Source: Rasiella rasia
GTDB lineage: Bacteria > Bacteroidota > Bacteroidia > Flavobacteriales > Flavobacteriaceae
Direction: 5' to 3'
NCBI RefSeq assembly: GCF_011044175.1
Contig: NZ_CP049057.1
Coordinates: forward strand, 1,813,501-1,877,500
Length of the DNA: 64,000 nt
The notes beneath the pieces were generated by a model that worked only from the letters and a program-made list of their open reading frames with translations, made no database searches and was not told the DNA's origin. Position numbers and translations under genes: made by a program. Each line of letters starts with the position of its first letter. Position 1 is the first letter of the stretch. Shown piece by piece: positions 34,526 to 43,626 of this stretch.

Positions 34526-34610
34526 TGGCTTTGAGCAATCGAGACGCTACCTATTTAACTAGCTTATATCAAATTAACAATATTTTGGGGCGTTCACATT
34601 TCCGCAGCAA

Positions 34611-34634
34611 GTATCTTTAAGTACCAAAAGATAC
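34611..34634. promoter_or_regulatory. Inverted repeat operator candidate before the acyl-CoA dehydrogenase
   Basis: GTATCTTT (34611-34618) and AAAGATAC (34627-34634) are perfect complements around eight bases. The left arm overlaps a TATCTTTA -7-like box (34612-34619), and the ATG follows four bases after the right arm. A repressor bound here would block the promoter. Confidence 0.4.
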
Positions 34635-34638
34635 CACT

Positions 34639-36003
34639 ATGTCCATTTTTTCAAAAATCAAAGAAACATTCTCAGTATTAAAGTCGGTTGATATACAGGC
34701 AATCGCTAAACTCTCCCAAAAAATAGACTTGGGGGAGGTCATGAAGACCGTAGGTGAGCTTGACGATAGGCAAATGGCAGGTCTTATGCGCATGCTAAAA
34801 ACCAAAGCCCGCAAAGGACAACACAAATTACCACCCATTGATGGAGACTTCTACGATTTAAGCTTAAAATTAACACCTCACCAACGAGAAATTCAGTTAA
34901 AAGTTAGGCAGTTCATGGAAAAAGAAATTAAGCCTATAGCCAATGAATTTTGGAACCGTGCAGAGTTTCCACATCATATAATTCCTAAAATGGCAGCATT
35001 GAATATCTGCGGAATGGCCTATAAAGGCTACGGTTGTCCAGACGAAACATTTTTAATGGAAGGTATTATGGCAATGGAATTGGCACGTGTAGATGTTTCT
35101 ATCTCCACATTTTTTGGCGTACATAGCGGTTTAGCCATGGGGTCTATATATCTCTGCGGAAGTGAAGCACAAAAGGAAGAGTGGCTTCCAAAAATGCAAC
35201 GTATGGAGCTAATTGGTGCATTTGGTCTAACGGAACCCAATGTAGGATCGGCTGTAGCTGGCGGCATGGAAACAACCTGCTACAAAGAAGGTGATGAGTG
35301 GGTTATTAACGGTCAGAAAAAATGGATTGGCAATGCTACTTTTAGTGATGTAACCATTATTTGGGCACGTGAAAAAGGAACCAACGCAGTAAAAGGATTC
35401 CTTGTTCGTAAAGGAAACCCAGGATATAAGGCTGAAAAAATGCAGGACAAAATGGCGTTGAGGACTGTACAAAACGCACTCATAACGCTTACAGATTGCC
35501 GAGTACCAGAAAGTGATAGATTACAAAAATGTGATAGCTTTAAAGATACTGCAAAAGTTCTAAAAATGACACGCGCCGCTGTAGCCTGGCAAGCCGTAGG
35601 TTGTGCTCGAGGGGCCTATGAAAGTGCTTTAAAATACACTAAAAAACGTGAGCAATTTGGCAGACCCATTGCGAGGTTTCAGCTTATCCAAAATCACCTT
35701 GTAGAAATGGTGGCTAATCTTACTGCCATGCAAACCATGTGTTTTCGACTTAGTGAAATGCAAGATCAAGGTATCATGACAGATGAACATGCATCACTTG
35801 CAAAGGTGTTTTGCAGTATGCGCACCAGAGATGTGGTTAGTCGCGCCCGTGAGGTCATGGGTGGTAACGGAATCTTATTAGAATACGATGTAGCACGTTT
35901 TGTGGCAGATGCCGAAGCAATTTACAGCTACGAAGGCACCAAAGAAATAAATTCGCTCATTGTAGGGCGTGCCATCACAGGATATAGTGCCTTTGTAAGC
36001 TAA
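34639..36003 (+). CDS. Acyl-CoA dehydrogenase (glutaryl-CoA dehydrogenase-like)
   Basis: FAD flavoenzyme that oxidises acyl-CoA thioesters. It has 454 residues, with about 60 extra at the N-terminus (helical, KIDLGEVMKTVGELDDRQMA) before the usual domain. Family marks are FFGVHSGLAMGSIYLCGSEA, GAFGLTEPNVGSA, QKKWIGNATFSDVTIIWARE, TKKREQFGRPIARFQLIQ and MGGNGILLEYDVARFVAD. The active-site Glu is in YSYEGTKEINSLIVGRAITG, the position and context found in glutaryl-CoA dehydrogenase. The substrate is not proven. It stands alone between the M23 and aldo/keto reductase genes. Confidence 0.88.
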   Translation: MSIFSKIKETFSVLKSVDIQAIAKLSQKIDLGEVMKTVGELDDRQMAGLMRMLKTKARKGQHKLPPIDGDFYDLSLKLTPHQREIQLKVRQFMEKEIKPIANEFWNRAEFPHHIIPKMAALNICGMAYKGYGCPDETFLMEGIMAMELARVDVSISTFFGVHSGLAMGSIYLCGSEAQKEEWLPKMQRMELIGAFGLTEPNVGSAVAGGMETTCYKEGDEWVINGQKKWIGNATFSDVTIIWAREKGTNAVKGFLVRKGNPGYKAEKMQDKMALRTVQNALITLTDCRVPESDRLQKCDSFKDTAKVLKMTRAAVAWQAVGCARGAYESALKYTKKREQFGRPIARFQLIQNHLVEMVANLTAMQTMCFRLSEMQDQGIMTDEHASLAKVFCSMRTRDVVSRAREVMGGNGILLEYDVARFVADAEAIYSYEGTKEINSLIVGRAITGYSAFVS

Positions 36004-36018
36004 TCAACTAAAAGTAGC

Positions 36019-37059
36019 TTAGGGAGCAGGATTAGGCATTTCTTGATGTACTTGCTCAATTTCTTTTAGTATTTCTTCGGAAAGCGTCACATTAATACTG
36101 TCTACGTTTTCTTCTAACTGTTTTAGGGTCGTAGCTCCAATAATTGTGGCTGTAACAAAAGACCGGCTATTTACAAAAGCCAGCGCTAATTGGGCAAGTG
36201 TGAGTCCATGTCGTTCTGCAATTTGCGCGTAGCGAAGGGTGGCTTTCATAGATGCCTCACTGCTGTATCGCGAATACTGAGGAAACTGCGTTATTCTAGC
36301 TCCTTCTGGTTTTTTATGATTTAGGTATTTCCCTGAAAGCACCCCAAATGCCAAAGGCGAATATGGTAAGTACCCTATATTTTCCATTTGCAACACTTCG
36401 CTAAGCCCAACCTCATCACGGCGCTGTAACAAACTATACGCGTTTTGTACCGAAACCATTTTACGTTTCCCTTTTCGGTGTTCTTCCATGTAACGCATTA
36501 CACCGTAGGGAGTTTCATTGCTTAAACCTATATGTCTTACTTTTCCTTGTTTCACATAAACCTCTAATCGTTCTAAAATTTCAGCAATATTGTCTTCCCA
36601 TTGGGTATTTTCTGCGTGAGCATATTCTCGTACCCCAAAAATGTTTACCGTGCGCTCAGGCCAGTGCAACTGATAGAGATCTAAATAATCTGTTTGCAAT
36701 CTTTTTAAGCTTTTATGAAGTGCGTCGTCTAATGAAGTAACGCTAAAATCTAAATCTTCTCGAATACTTTTAAAGATTCCGCGACCTGTGCCTGTGATCT
36801 TACTCGCCAAAACTACTTTATCTCTATGACCGGTTTTGGCAAGCCAGGTACCAATATATTGTTCTGTGAGACCTTGAGTTTCTGGTGTAAAAGGCACTGC
36901 ATACATTTCTGCAGTATCAAAAAAATTGACACCCTTATCGAGCGCATACGTCATTTGCTGGTGTGCCTCCACCTCGCTGTTTTGACGACCGTAGGTCATA
37001 GTTCCGAGGCAAATTTTACTTACCTGAAGGTTTGTATTGGGTAGGTTGGTATATTTCAT
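36019..37059 (-). CDS. Aldo/keto reductase, Tas-like
   Basis: An NADPH-dependent oxidoreductase with a (beta/alpha)8 barrel, 346 residues. The catalytic tetrad is readable: D48 and Y53 in FFDTAEMYAVPF, K87 in VLASKITG, and H132 in LYQLHWPERT. The NADP-binding part NETPYGVMRYMEEH, LLQRRDEVGLSEV and FVTATIIGATTLKQLEENVD is complete. The length and the V-P-F-T-P-E-T-Q-G loop resemble E. coli Tas; the substrate is unknown. The stop is 15 bp from the stop of the convergent acyl-CoA dehydrogenase gene. Confidence 0.9.
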   Translation of the reverse strand: MKYTNLPNTNLQVSKICLGTMTYGRQNSEVEAHQQMTYALDKGVNFFDTAEMYAVPFTPETQGLTEQYIGTWLAKTGHRDKVVLASKITGTGRGIFKSIREDLDFSVTSLDDALHKSLKRLQTDYLDLYQLHWPERTVNIFGVREYAHAENTQWEDNIAEILERLEVYVKQGKVRHIGLSNETPYGVMRYMEEHRKGKRKMVSVQNAYSLLQRRDEVGLSEVLQMENIGYLPYSPLAFGVLSGKYLNHKKPEGARITQFPQYSRYSSEASMKATLRYAQIAERHGLTLAQLALAFVNSRSFVTATIIGATTLKQLEENVDSINVTLSEEILKEIEQVHQEMPNPAP

Positions 37060-37125
37060 AAGGCTTTCATGGCTACTGCTAAAAATAATGTCGATTCATG
37101 AATTGTGAATAGCATTTTTTAGAGG

Positions 37126-38082
37126 CTATATATCATTCAACAATTTATTGATTTCATCTAACTTAGGAGTTAGCACCACTTCTATCCTCCTGTTCTTTGC
37201 TTTGCCGTCTGCAGACGAATTGGGCGCGATTGGGGCATATTCTCCTCTTCCGGCCGCTGTTAGATTATCTTTAGGAATGTTTCGATTTTCTGTAAGAATG
37301 GCAACAATTGCTGTTGCTCGCTTAGTGGAGAGGTCCCAATTGTTTTTAATATGACCATTTCCTCCGTACGGCACATTGTCTGTATGGCCTTCAATAAGCA
37401 CCGCTATTTCCTTATTTTCTGCCAGCACTTTTCCGAGGGCAACAACCGCTTCTCTACCGCGTGCATTAACAGCCCAACTTCCACTCTCAAAAAGGAGCTT
37501 GTTTTCCATAGAAACATACACTTTTCCGTCGCGCTGCTCTATGGTAAGACCATTGCCTTCAAAATTTGTTAGTGCCGCAGAGATGGCATCCTTTAAAGCA
37601 CGCATCTTTGCATCTTTAGCAGCAATAATTGCTTCTAACTCTTCTACACGTTTAGACCGATTTCTCAGCTTCTCTTCAACTAGTTTTAAGCGCGCCTCTT
37701 CTTTTGCTAATGCCTTTTCTTTGGCCTCCAATTTTTCGAGCAATGTTCTGTTTAGTGCTAAATTATCAGACAACGCGCCAGAGCTATTTTCTTCCAAGGC
37801 GTCATACGATTTTTGAAGTCGTTCGAGATTGTTCTCTGCCGCTGCCAAATTCATAGCTAATTGTGTCTTTTCGGCATTTAGTTTTTCAATTTCTTTTCTA
37901 AGATTGGCAACAGTATAGGCGTCGGCATTGGTTTGATTGCCATCTAATTGAGCCATTAATGCTTCATTTTCGGCACGAAGCGTTTCATTCTTTGCTTTTA
38001 AATCTTCATAAACCTGCGACGATACGCAGCTGGATAAAAATAAAACAACAAAACTTCCAAATAGAATTTTTTTAATAATCAT
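37126..38082 (-). CDS. OmpA-family lipoprotein with coiled coil
   Basis: From ATG 38082 it has 318 residues; an ATG three codons upstream is possible. The lipobox GSFVVLFLSSCVSS gives a lipoprotein. A long coiled coil (about residues 22-155; KNETLRAENEALMAQLD, AAENNLERLQKSYDALEE, EARLKLVEEKLRNRSKRVEE) precedes an OmpA-like peptidoglycan-binding domain: LLFESGSWAVNARGREAV, VLIEGHTDNVPYGG, NWDLSTKRATAIV, AAGRGEYAPIAPN, NRRIEVVLTPK. It probably links the outer membrane to the wall. The start overlaps the end of the upstream membrane-protein gene by 11 bases, which implies translational coupling. Confidence 0.9.
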   Translation of the reverse strand: MIIKKILFGSFVVLFLSSCVSSQVYEDLKAKNETLRAENEALMAQLDGNQTNADAYTVANLRKEIEKLNAEKTQLAMNLAAAENNLERLQKSYDALEENSSGALSDNLALNRTLLEKLEAKEKALAKEEARLKLVEEKLRNRSKRVEELEAIIAAKDAKMRALKDAISAALTNFEGNGLTIEQRDGKVYVSMENKLLFESGSWAVNARGREAVVALGKVLAENKEIAVLIEGHTDNVPYGGNGHIKNNWDLSTKRATAIVAILTENRNIPKDNLTAAGRGEYAPIAPNSSADGKAKNRRIEVVLTPKLDEINKLLNDI

Positions 38083-38632
38083 ACGGTACATTAGTTTGGG
38101 AACTGTTCATTAATTTTTTTAATTCGTTTATTATAATTGCTGCAATTACGAATAACACAATTCTACTGAGATTTTTTAAAGCCCAGCTTAGCAGCAAAGA
38201 TTCACTGGTAAAATCACGGTGTAAACTTGTGGTAACGATTATAATTTCTTCAATAAATACACCCGAAGAACACAACATTGCAATCGCTATTAAAACACGC
38301 CAAGGCACCTTGAGCATTCGTTTAAACCAAAATAGTTGAGGTAGTAGTATATAACCAAGAAGCATCATCCAATAAGCATAGGCATATGGACCTGTACTTC
38401 GGTTTGTAAAAAATGTGGTATCAGTATCAAAACTCAATTTATAGATAAAGACACCAACGATTATAACACCTGCAATTCTTATAAGTACTGTGCTCGTTAC
38501 GATTAACTTTTCAATGTAATGGTTCAATTGTTTTCGCCTTGCCAATACAAGTACTACAGATAATAATAGTACAACAAGGGCAAAGGCAATAACAGATGAG
38601 TTTAGAAAATAATCTAAGGTATCTCTCAACAT
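38072..38632 (-). CDS. Small polytopic membrane protein of unknown family
   Basis: The product has 186 residues and about five hydrophobic segments (SSVIAFALVVLLLSVVLVLA, IRIAGVIIVGVFIYKL, YAYWMMLLGYILLPQLFWF, WRVLIAIAMLCSSGVFI, LSRIVLFVIAAIIINEL). I do not recognise the family. The gene lies one base after the xth stop and overlaps the OmpA lipoprotein gene, so the three form a tight unit. Flavobacterial genomes often carry such a gene next to exodeoxyribonuclease, but I cannot confirm this here. Confidence 0.65.
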   Translation of the reverse strand: MLRDTLDYFLNSSVIAFALVVLLLSVVLVLARRKQLNHYIEKLIVTSTVLIRIAGVIIVGVFIYKLSFDTDTTFFTNRSTGPYAYAYWMMLLGYILLPQLFWFKRMLKVPWRVLIAIAMLCSSGVFIEEIIIVTTSLHRDFTSESLLLSWALKNLSRIVLFVIAAIIINELKKLMNSSQTNVPYDY

Positions 38633-38633
38633 A

Positions 38634-39398
38634 TTAAAATTTCAGCTCTACCAGATGCGGACAATGGTCACTATGGTGTGCTTCAGGTAATATAACGGCT
38701 CTACTCATGTTTTCTTGTAATGGCTTAGACACCATATTATAATCTATGCGCCAACCTTTATTATTAGCTCTAGAATTAGCACGGTAGCTCCACCAAGTGT
38801 AGTGATGAGGTTCTTTATTAAAAAATCGGAAACTGTCTATAAATCCGCTGTCTATAAAATTGCCAATCCACTCGCGCTCTACTGGTAAAAAGCCTGAAAC
38901 ATTCTTATTTCTAACAGGATCGTGAATATCGATTGCCTTATGACAGATATTATAATCGCCGCAGATTACTAAATTTGGGTGTGTCTTCTTTAAGTTGTCT
39001 ACATACGCCTGGAATGTAGCCATATACTCTAATTTATGTTCTAACCGTGCTATATTAGTACCACTAGGTAAATACAAACTCATAACAGACACCTCATCAA
39101 AATCTACTCTTATATTTCGGCCTTCAAAATCCATAGATTCAATTCCGGTGCCATACGCTACATGATTTGGTTCGTTCTTGCAAAAAATTGCAACACCGCT
39201 ATATCCTTTTTTTTGCGCACTAAACCAATAGTGGTACGGATAGCCCGCGGCTTCAATTTCGGCAACGGCAACTTGGTCTACATTTGCCTTGGTTTCCTGT
39301 ATACAAATAACATCTGGATTTGCATTTTGTAACCATGCAATAAAACCTTTTCTCATAGCGGCTCTAATGCCGTTAACATTGTATGAAATTATCTTCAT
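38634..39398 (-). CDS. xth: Exodeoxyribonuclease III / AP endonuclease
   Basis: Removes 3' blocked ends and cuts at abasic sites in base-excision repair. It has 254 residues, full length for the xth family. Active-site elements: MKIISYNVNGIRAAMRKGF (Asn), DVICIQETKANVDQ (metal Glu), VMSLYLPSG (Tyr region), VICGDYNICHKAIDIHDP (Asp and Asn), GWRIDYNMVS, and EAHHSDHCPHLVEL (the terminal Asp-His pair). All are intact. It heads the unit with the membrane-protein and OmpA genes and diverges from the large barrel gene. Confidence 0.96.
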   Translation of the reverse strand: MKIISYNVNGIRAAMRKGFIAWLQNANPDVICIQETKANVDQVAVAEIEAAGYPYHYWFSAQKKGYSGVAIFCKNEPNHVAYGTGIESMDFEGRNIRVDFDEVSVMSLYLPSGTNIARLEHKLEYMATFQAYVDNLKKTHPNLVICGDYNICHKAIDIHDPVRNKNVSGFLPVEREWIGNFIDSGFIDSFRFFNKEPHHYTWWSYRANSRANNKGWRIDYNMVSKPLQENMSRAVILPEAHHSDHCPHLVELKF

Positions 39399-39592
39399 GT
39401 GAGGATATTTAGTGTTCGTAAACTATTCTGAAAAGCGTCATCTTACTTCTATAGATCGACGCACTCGAGCAACGTTCATCTTTTGTACAAGCGAATATAA
39501 ATAACATCGTATTTTTACAGCACTTGTTGTTTGAAAGGTTTTCAAAAAACAATCAACAAAATATACCTAATCGCTACACGTTTAAAAAGCGT

Positions 39593-42500
39593 ATGAAGTA
39601 CTTCTTAATCTTAATTTTGTGTTGTATCGCTTCTGTGGCGGTAGCGCAGGAGGGTACTTCAAATTATAGAACGAAGAAAGTAGCGGTTACAGATACTATT
39701 CAAATAGATAGTGTTAGTATTAACCCAAGTTATTTTAGAGTAGAAAATAAAGAAGGTGAGGTCATAGATGCGTCTCAATATGCAATCGATTTTAAAACAA
39801 GCACACTAATTTTTTCTGAAAATGAACAGTTAAACGACTCTATAACGCTACGTTATCTAAAATACCCTCAGTTTATAACGCGAGATTATTTCAGCTTTGA
39901 CCCAGGCCTAATTGTAAAAAACACCGGGAGCATAGACCGCCTATATTCTTTAGAACAAGGCACCGATAAGCAAAGTTTTAAACCCTTTGACGGGCTCAAC
40001 ACCGTTGGAAGTATCTCTAGAGGCGTAACCATTGGGAACAATCAAAACGCCGTGGTAAATAGCGAATTAGACCTTCAAATTACTGGAAAGTTAAGCGATA
40101 AAGTCTCTATTCGTGCTTCAATTCAAGATGCCAATATTCCATCGCAACAGGGTGGTTACTCCCAAAGTTTGGACGAATTTGACCAAATTTTTATAGAACT
40201 CTATAGCGACAGTTGGAATATAAGAGCAGGTGATGTAGACTTACAAAACGACAATAGTTATTTTGGGCGCTTTACAAAAAAGGTGCAAGGAATTTCCTTG
40301 GGAGGCACTTTTCAGCATGAAAATGGCGCAAAAACCAATGCATTTGCTGCCGGGGCATTGGTTAGAGGTGTTTTTCAACGAAGCGAATTTACAGGACAAG
40401 AAGGAAATCAAGGACCCTACAAATTGGTTGGCCCTAATGGTGAGCTTTTTATCTTAATTGTTTCTGGCAGCGAACGGGTTTATGTAAACGGGCTCTTGTT
40501 AGCGCGGGGTGAGAACGCAGATTACGTAATTGACTATAACGCTGGAGAAATAAAATTTAACCCCACCTACCCCATTACAGCCAATATGCGAATTACGGTA
40601 GAATATCAGTTTACTGATAGAAGTTATACACGCTTTATAGGCTATGGCGGCGGAAATTACACCAGCGAAAAACTAGATGTAGGGGTGTATGTGTATTCTG
40701 AAAGCGATGCAAAAAATCAGCCCTTGCAGCAAAACCTATCTGAAGAACAGGTGGCCATTCTTCAAGAAGCGGGAGATGATATAACAAATATGGTGGCGCC
40801 TTCGGCCGTTGCCGATACGTTTTCAGAAAATAAAATTTTATACAAGAAAGAAATTGCCTTAAATGGAGAGGAAATTTTTGTTTTTTCGAATAACCCAGAA
40901 GATGAACTCTTTAGTGTTCGGTTTTCTTCGGTACCAGAAAACCAAGGTAATTATGTTCTTAGCGACCAAAGTGCTATTAGTAGAATTTTTGAATACGTAC
41001 CGCCGCTCAACAATGTACCACAAGGAAATTTTGAACCTATTATTCAATTAAACGCACCTACTAAACTTCAAATTGGCGGCCTGAATGGAAGCTACAGACC
41101 TACCTCAAAAACAACAGTAAATTTCGAAATTGCCGGAAGTCAGAATGACTTAAATTTATTTTCAACTATTGATGATGCAAACAACGACGGATTTGCAGGA
41201 CGGTTAGATGTTAGACAAAATTTAATTACCACGGCAGACACTCTAAAACTTGATGCTATAGGGTCGCTAGATTATCTTAATAAAGATTTTAGAACCATTG
41301 AACGTTTATACAACATAGAATTTAATCGTGACTGGAATTTAATAGACCCCTTAGGCGATCAGCGGTTTGTAATAGGTGGAGTTGCTTTAAATTCTCCAAC
41401 TTTGGGTAGCGCTACTTATACATTTCAGGATTTAGATTTTTCTGAAAACTTTACCGGGACACGTCATGTGGTAAATGGCGCCCTTCGTTTCAAGAAATTG
41501 CAGACATATACGAGTGCTAGTATTTTAAATAGCCAAAGTGATAGCCTTACATCAGATTTCAATAGAATTCATCAAACAGCAGTTTATTCTTTAAATAAGG
41601 CGTGGATTGGTGCTAAAGTGAGTGCCGAAGATAACCAAGTGAAGCAAACAAAAAATGACAGTCTGAGTTTAGTGAGTCAACGCTTTTCAGAATTTGAAAC
41701 TTTTGTAGGGGTTGGTGATAGTACAAAAGTATACGTAGAAGCAGGGTATAGACACAGAGTAACCGATAGTGTTCAGTTTAACAAATTACTGAAAGTAAAT
41801 ACAGCAAACACCTACTTCTTAAAATCGAAATTACTTAACACCGCGAACACACAACTTTCTGTATTTGCAAATTATAGGGAGCTTACCCCCTTTAACAGTC
41901 CAGTAGATTCTTTAGAAAAGGAAAAGTCGCTGAATTCGCGTATTCTATACAATCAGAATATTCTGAAAAGCGGTATTCGGTTTAACACTGTTTTAGAAGC
42001 CAATAATGGAGTGCTTCCGCAGCAAGAATTCACCTATACTCAAGTAGAACCAGGGCAAGGTATTTACACTTGGATAGATTACAACAATAATGGAATTCAG
42101 GAGCTAGATGAATTTGAAATAGCGCAATTTCAAGATCAGGGGGATTACGTTCGAATTTTATTGCCAAATCGAATTTTTATAAAGGTTAGAGAAAATAAGT
42201 TTAGCCAGATTATTACAATAGACCCTAAAAACTGGAATAATAAAGAAGGGTTTTTAAAGGTACTTTCTAAGTTCTACAATCAAACTTCGTATGTTTTAAA
42301 TAGAAAGGTTCGCCGTGACAATGACGGTTTCAACATTAACCCTTTTGAAGATGGAGATGATGAGCAGCTAGGGCTTAATTTAAATTTTAGGAATGCGTTA
42401 TTTTTTAATCGTGGAAAACAGCGTTATACTACAAGCTACACCTACGTTTCTACCTCGGGAAGCAATTTATTAGCCGTTGGTTTACAAGAAAGCAAGCTTA

Positions 42501-43018
42501 CCAATCACCAGTTAAATTTTAATCATAAATTCTGGGGAGCTTGGCTACTTAATCTACGAGGTGCACTGGGAGCAAATGAAAGCACTTCAGAAAACTTTCC
42601 GAGTCGAAATTTCGATTTAGACACCTATGAGGTAAACCCTAAGCTTTCGTATTTATTTAGTCGCGCCACCCGTTTCGATGTTTTTTATCAGTTTATGAAT
42701 GAAGAAAATGTATTAGGGATGCTAGAACAGCTAAAACAACAAAAAATTGGAACTTCTTTTTCGTATACCAACGCTCAGAAGATTTCAATAAATGGTGAGT
42801 TTAACTATATTGATAATGCTTTTGAGGGGAGTGCTTTTTCTCCTGTGGCTTATCAGATGCTTGAGGGGCTACAACCAGGCACAAATTTTACATGGACGCT
42901 CCTTTTTCAGAAGAGAATAACAAAATACTTAGATGCTAATCTTTCGTACTTCGGAAGAAAAAGTGAAAATTCTAAAACAGTTCATACGGGTAGTATCCAG
43001 TTACGGGCGTATTTCTAA
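39593..43018 (+). CDS. Very large putative outer-membrane beta-barrel protein
   Basis: From ATG 39593 it has 1141 residues; a TTG at 39524 would add 23 polar residues before the signal peptide and is rejected. Signal peptide MKYFLILILCCIASVAVAQ. An N-terminal region (ITLRYLKYPQFITRDYFSFD, then TVGSISRGVTIGNNQNAVVN) leads to the conserved-looking KVSIRASIQDANIPSQQGGY, SLDEFDQIFIELYSDSWNIR, AGDVDLQNDNSYFGRFTKKV. Alternating amphipathic strands follow up to the end SIQLRAYF, a typical barrel terminus with a final Phe. This resembles only loosely the segments of SprA-type translocon barrels, and I give no name. No T9SS sorting domain. It is transcribed alone, divergently from xth. Confidence 0.65.
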   Translation: MKYFLILILCCIASVAVAQEGTSNYRTKKVAVTDTIQIDSVSINPSYFRVENKEGEVIDASQYAIDFKTSTLIFSENEQLNDSITLRYLKYPQFITRDYFSFDPGLIVKNTGSIDRLYSLEQGTDKQSFKPFDGLNTVGSISRGVTIGNNQNAVVNSELDLQITGKLSDKVSIRASIQDANIPSQQGGYSQSLDEFDQIFIELYSDSWNIRAGDVDLQNDNSYFGRFTKKVQGISLGGTFQHENGAKTNAFAAGALVRGVFQRSEFTGQEGNQGPYKLVGPNGELFILIVSGSERVYVNGLLLARGENADYVIDYNAGEIKFNPTYPITANMRITVEYQFTDRSYTRFIGYGGGNYTSEKLDVGVYVYSESDAKNQPLQQNLSEEQVAILQEAGDDITNMVAPSAVADTFSENKILYKKEIALNGEEIFVFSNNPEDELFSVRFSSVPENQGNYVLSDQSAISRIFEYVPPLNNVPQGNFEPIIQLNAPTKLQIGGLNGSYRPTSKTTVNFEIAGSQNDLNLFSTIDDANNDGFAGRLDVRQNLITTADTLKLDAIGSLDYLNKDFRTIERLYNIEFNRDWNLIDPLGDQRFVIGGVALNSPTLGSATYTFQDLDFSENFTGTRHVVNGALRFKKLQTYTSASILNSQSDSLTSDFNRIHQTAVYSLNKAWIGAKVSAEDNQVKQTKNDSLSLVSQRFSEFETFVGVGDSTKVYVEAGYRHRVTDSVQFNKLLKVNTANTYFLKSKLLNTANTQLSVFANYRELTPFNSPVDSLEKEKSLNSRILYNQNILKSGIRFNTVLEANNGVLPQQEFTYTQVEPGQGIYTWIDYNNNGIQELDEFEIAQFQDQGDYVRILLPNRIFIKVRENKFSQIITIDPKNWNNKEGFLKVLSKFYNQTSYVLNRKVRRDNDGFNINPFEDGDDEQLGLNLNFRNALFFNRGKQRYTTSYTYVSTSGSNLLAVGLQESKLTNHQLNFNHKFWGAWLLNLRGALGANESTSENFPSRNFDLDTYEVNPKLSYLFSRATRFDVFYQFMNEENVLGMLEQLKQQKIGTSFSYTNAQKISINGEFNYIDNAFEGSAFSPVAYQMLEGLQPGTNFTWTLLFQKRITKYLDANLSYFGRKSENSKTVHTGSIQLRAYF

Positions 43019-43198
43019 GACTTCAATTAATCACATTTCGTGCTATTATCTCATAACTTGAAGAATTAAATTTAGAAGATGCAAACCCTTGTAGAATGTA
43101 CCTAAAGCTTACTTCCCGCAAATAAATTTCAGCGTTATAGAAAATAGCGGCACATATTTTGTATTTTAACACAGTACAAATACTAAAAACACTTAATC

Positions 43199-43552
43199 AT
43201 GAAAATTTTACACCTAACAGCAATGGCCGCATTATTTGCATTTACCTCTTGTTGTACTTCTAGTAAGACTACTAAGGGAAATGATTCTTTAAATAGTTTG
43301 GCCGAATCTAAAAAGATGATGGAAGATGGATTTATGCAGGGAACGATTGTAGCCTCGACTGCCGAGAATGACTGTCCGTATGTGATCAAGTCTGAAATAG
43401 ACGGAGCTACAGTTATGTATGACCCCACTAATTTAGAACAAGGCTTTATGAAAGACGGTATGAAGGTATGGTATAAATACAGCCCATTACGTATGATGAA
43501 TCGTTGCGACAAAGCGAGCCCAGTAAATCTTACCGAGATAAAAGCAATGTAG
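43199..43552 (+). CDS. Small lipoprotein of unknown function
   Basis: The product has 117 residues. The N-terminus LTAMAALFAFTSCCTSSKTT contains a lipobox with two adjacent Cys. The mature part MEDGFMQGTIVASTAENDCP, YVIKSEIDGATVMYDPTNLE, MKDGMKVWYKYSPLRMMNRC looks like a compact beta domain with two further Cys (in D-C-P and R-C-D) that could pair. I do not recognise a family beyond similar flavobacterial hypothetical lipoproteins. It stands alone and ends 25 bp before a bidirectional terminator. Confidence 0.7.
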   Translation: MKILHLTAMAALFAFTSCCTSSKTTKGNDSLNSLAESKKMMEDGFMQGTIVASTAENDCPYVIKSEIDGATVMYDPTNLEQGFMKDGMKVWYKYSPLRMMNRCDKASPVNLTEIKAM

Positions 43553-43577
43553 TTTCACTTTAAAAAAATTACAAAAA

Positions 43578-43604
43578 GAAAAGGCTGCCCGTTGGGCAGC
43601 CTTT
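43578..43604. terminator. Bidirectional terminator
   Basis: AAAAGGCTGCCC, a three-base loop GTT, and GGGCAGCCTTTT form a 12-bp perfect hairpin with T runs on both strands. It separates the lipoprotein gene from the convergent T9SS gene. Confidence 0.9.
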
Positions 43605-43626
43605 TTTATATACTATAAATCAATTC

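Noticed and set aside
39524-39592. TTG start at 39524 for the large barrel protein
   Set aside because: It would put 23 polar residues in front of a standard signal peptide beginning at ATG 39593.
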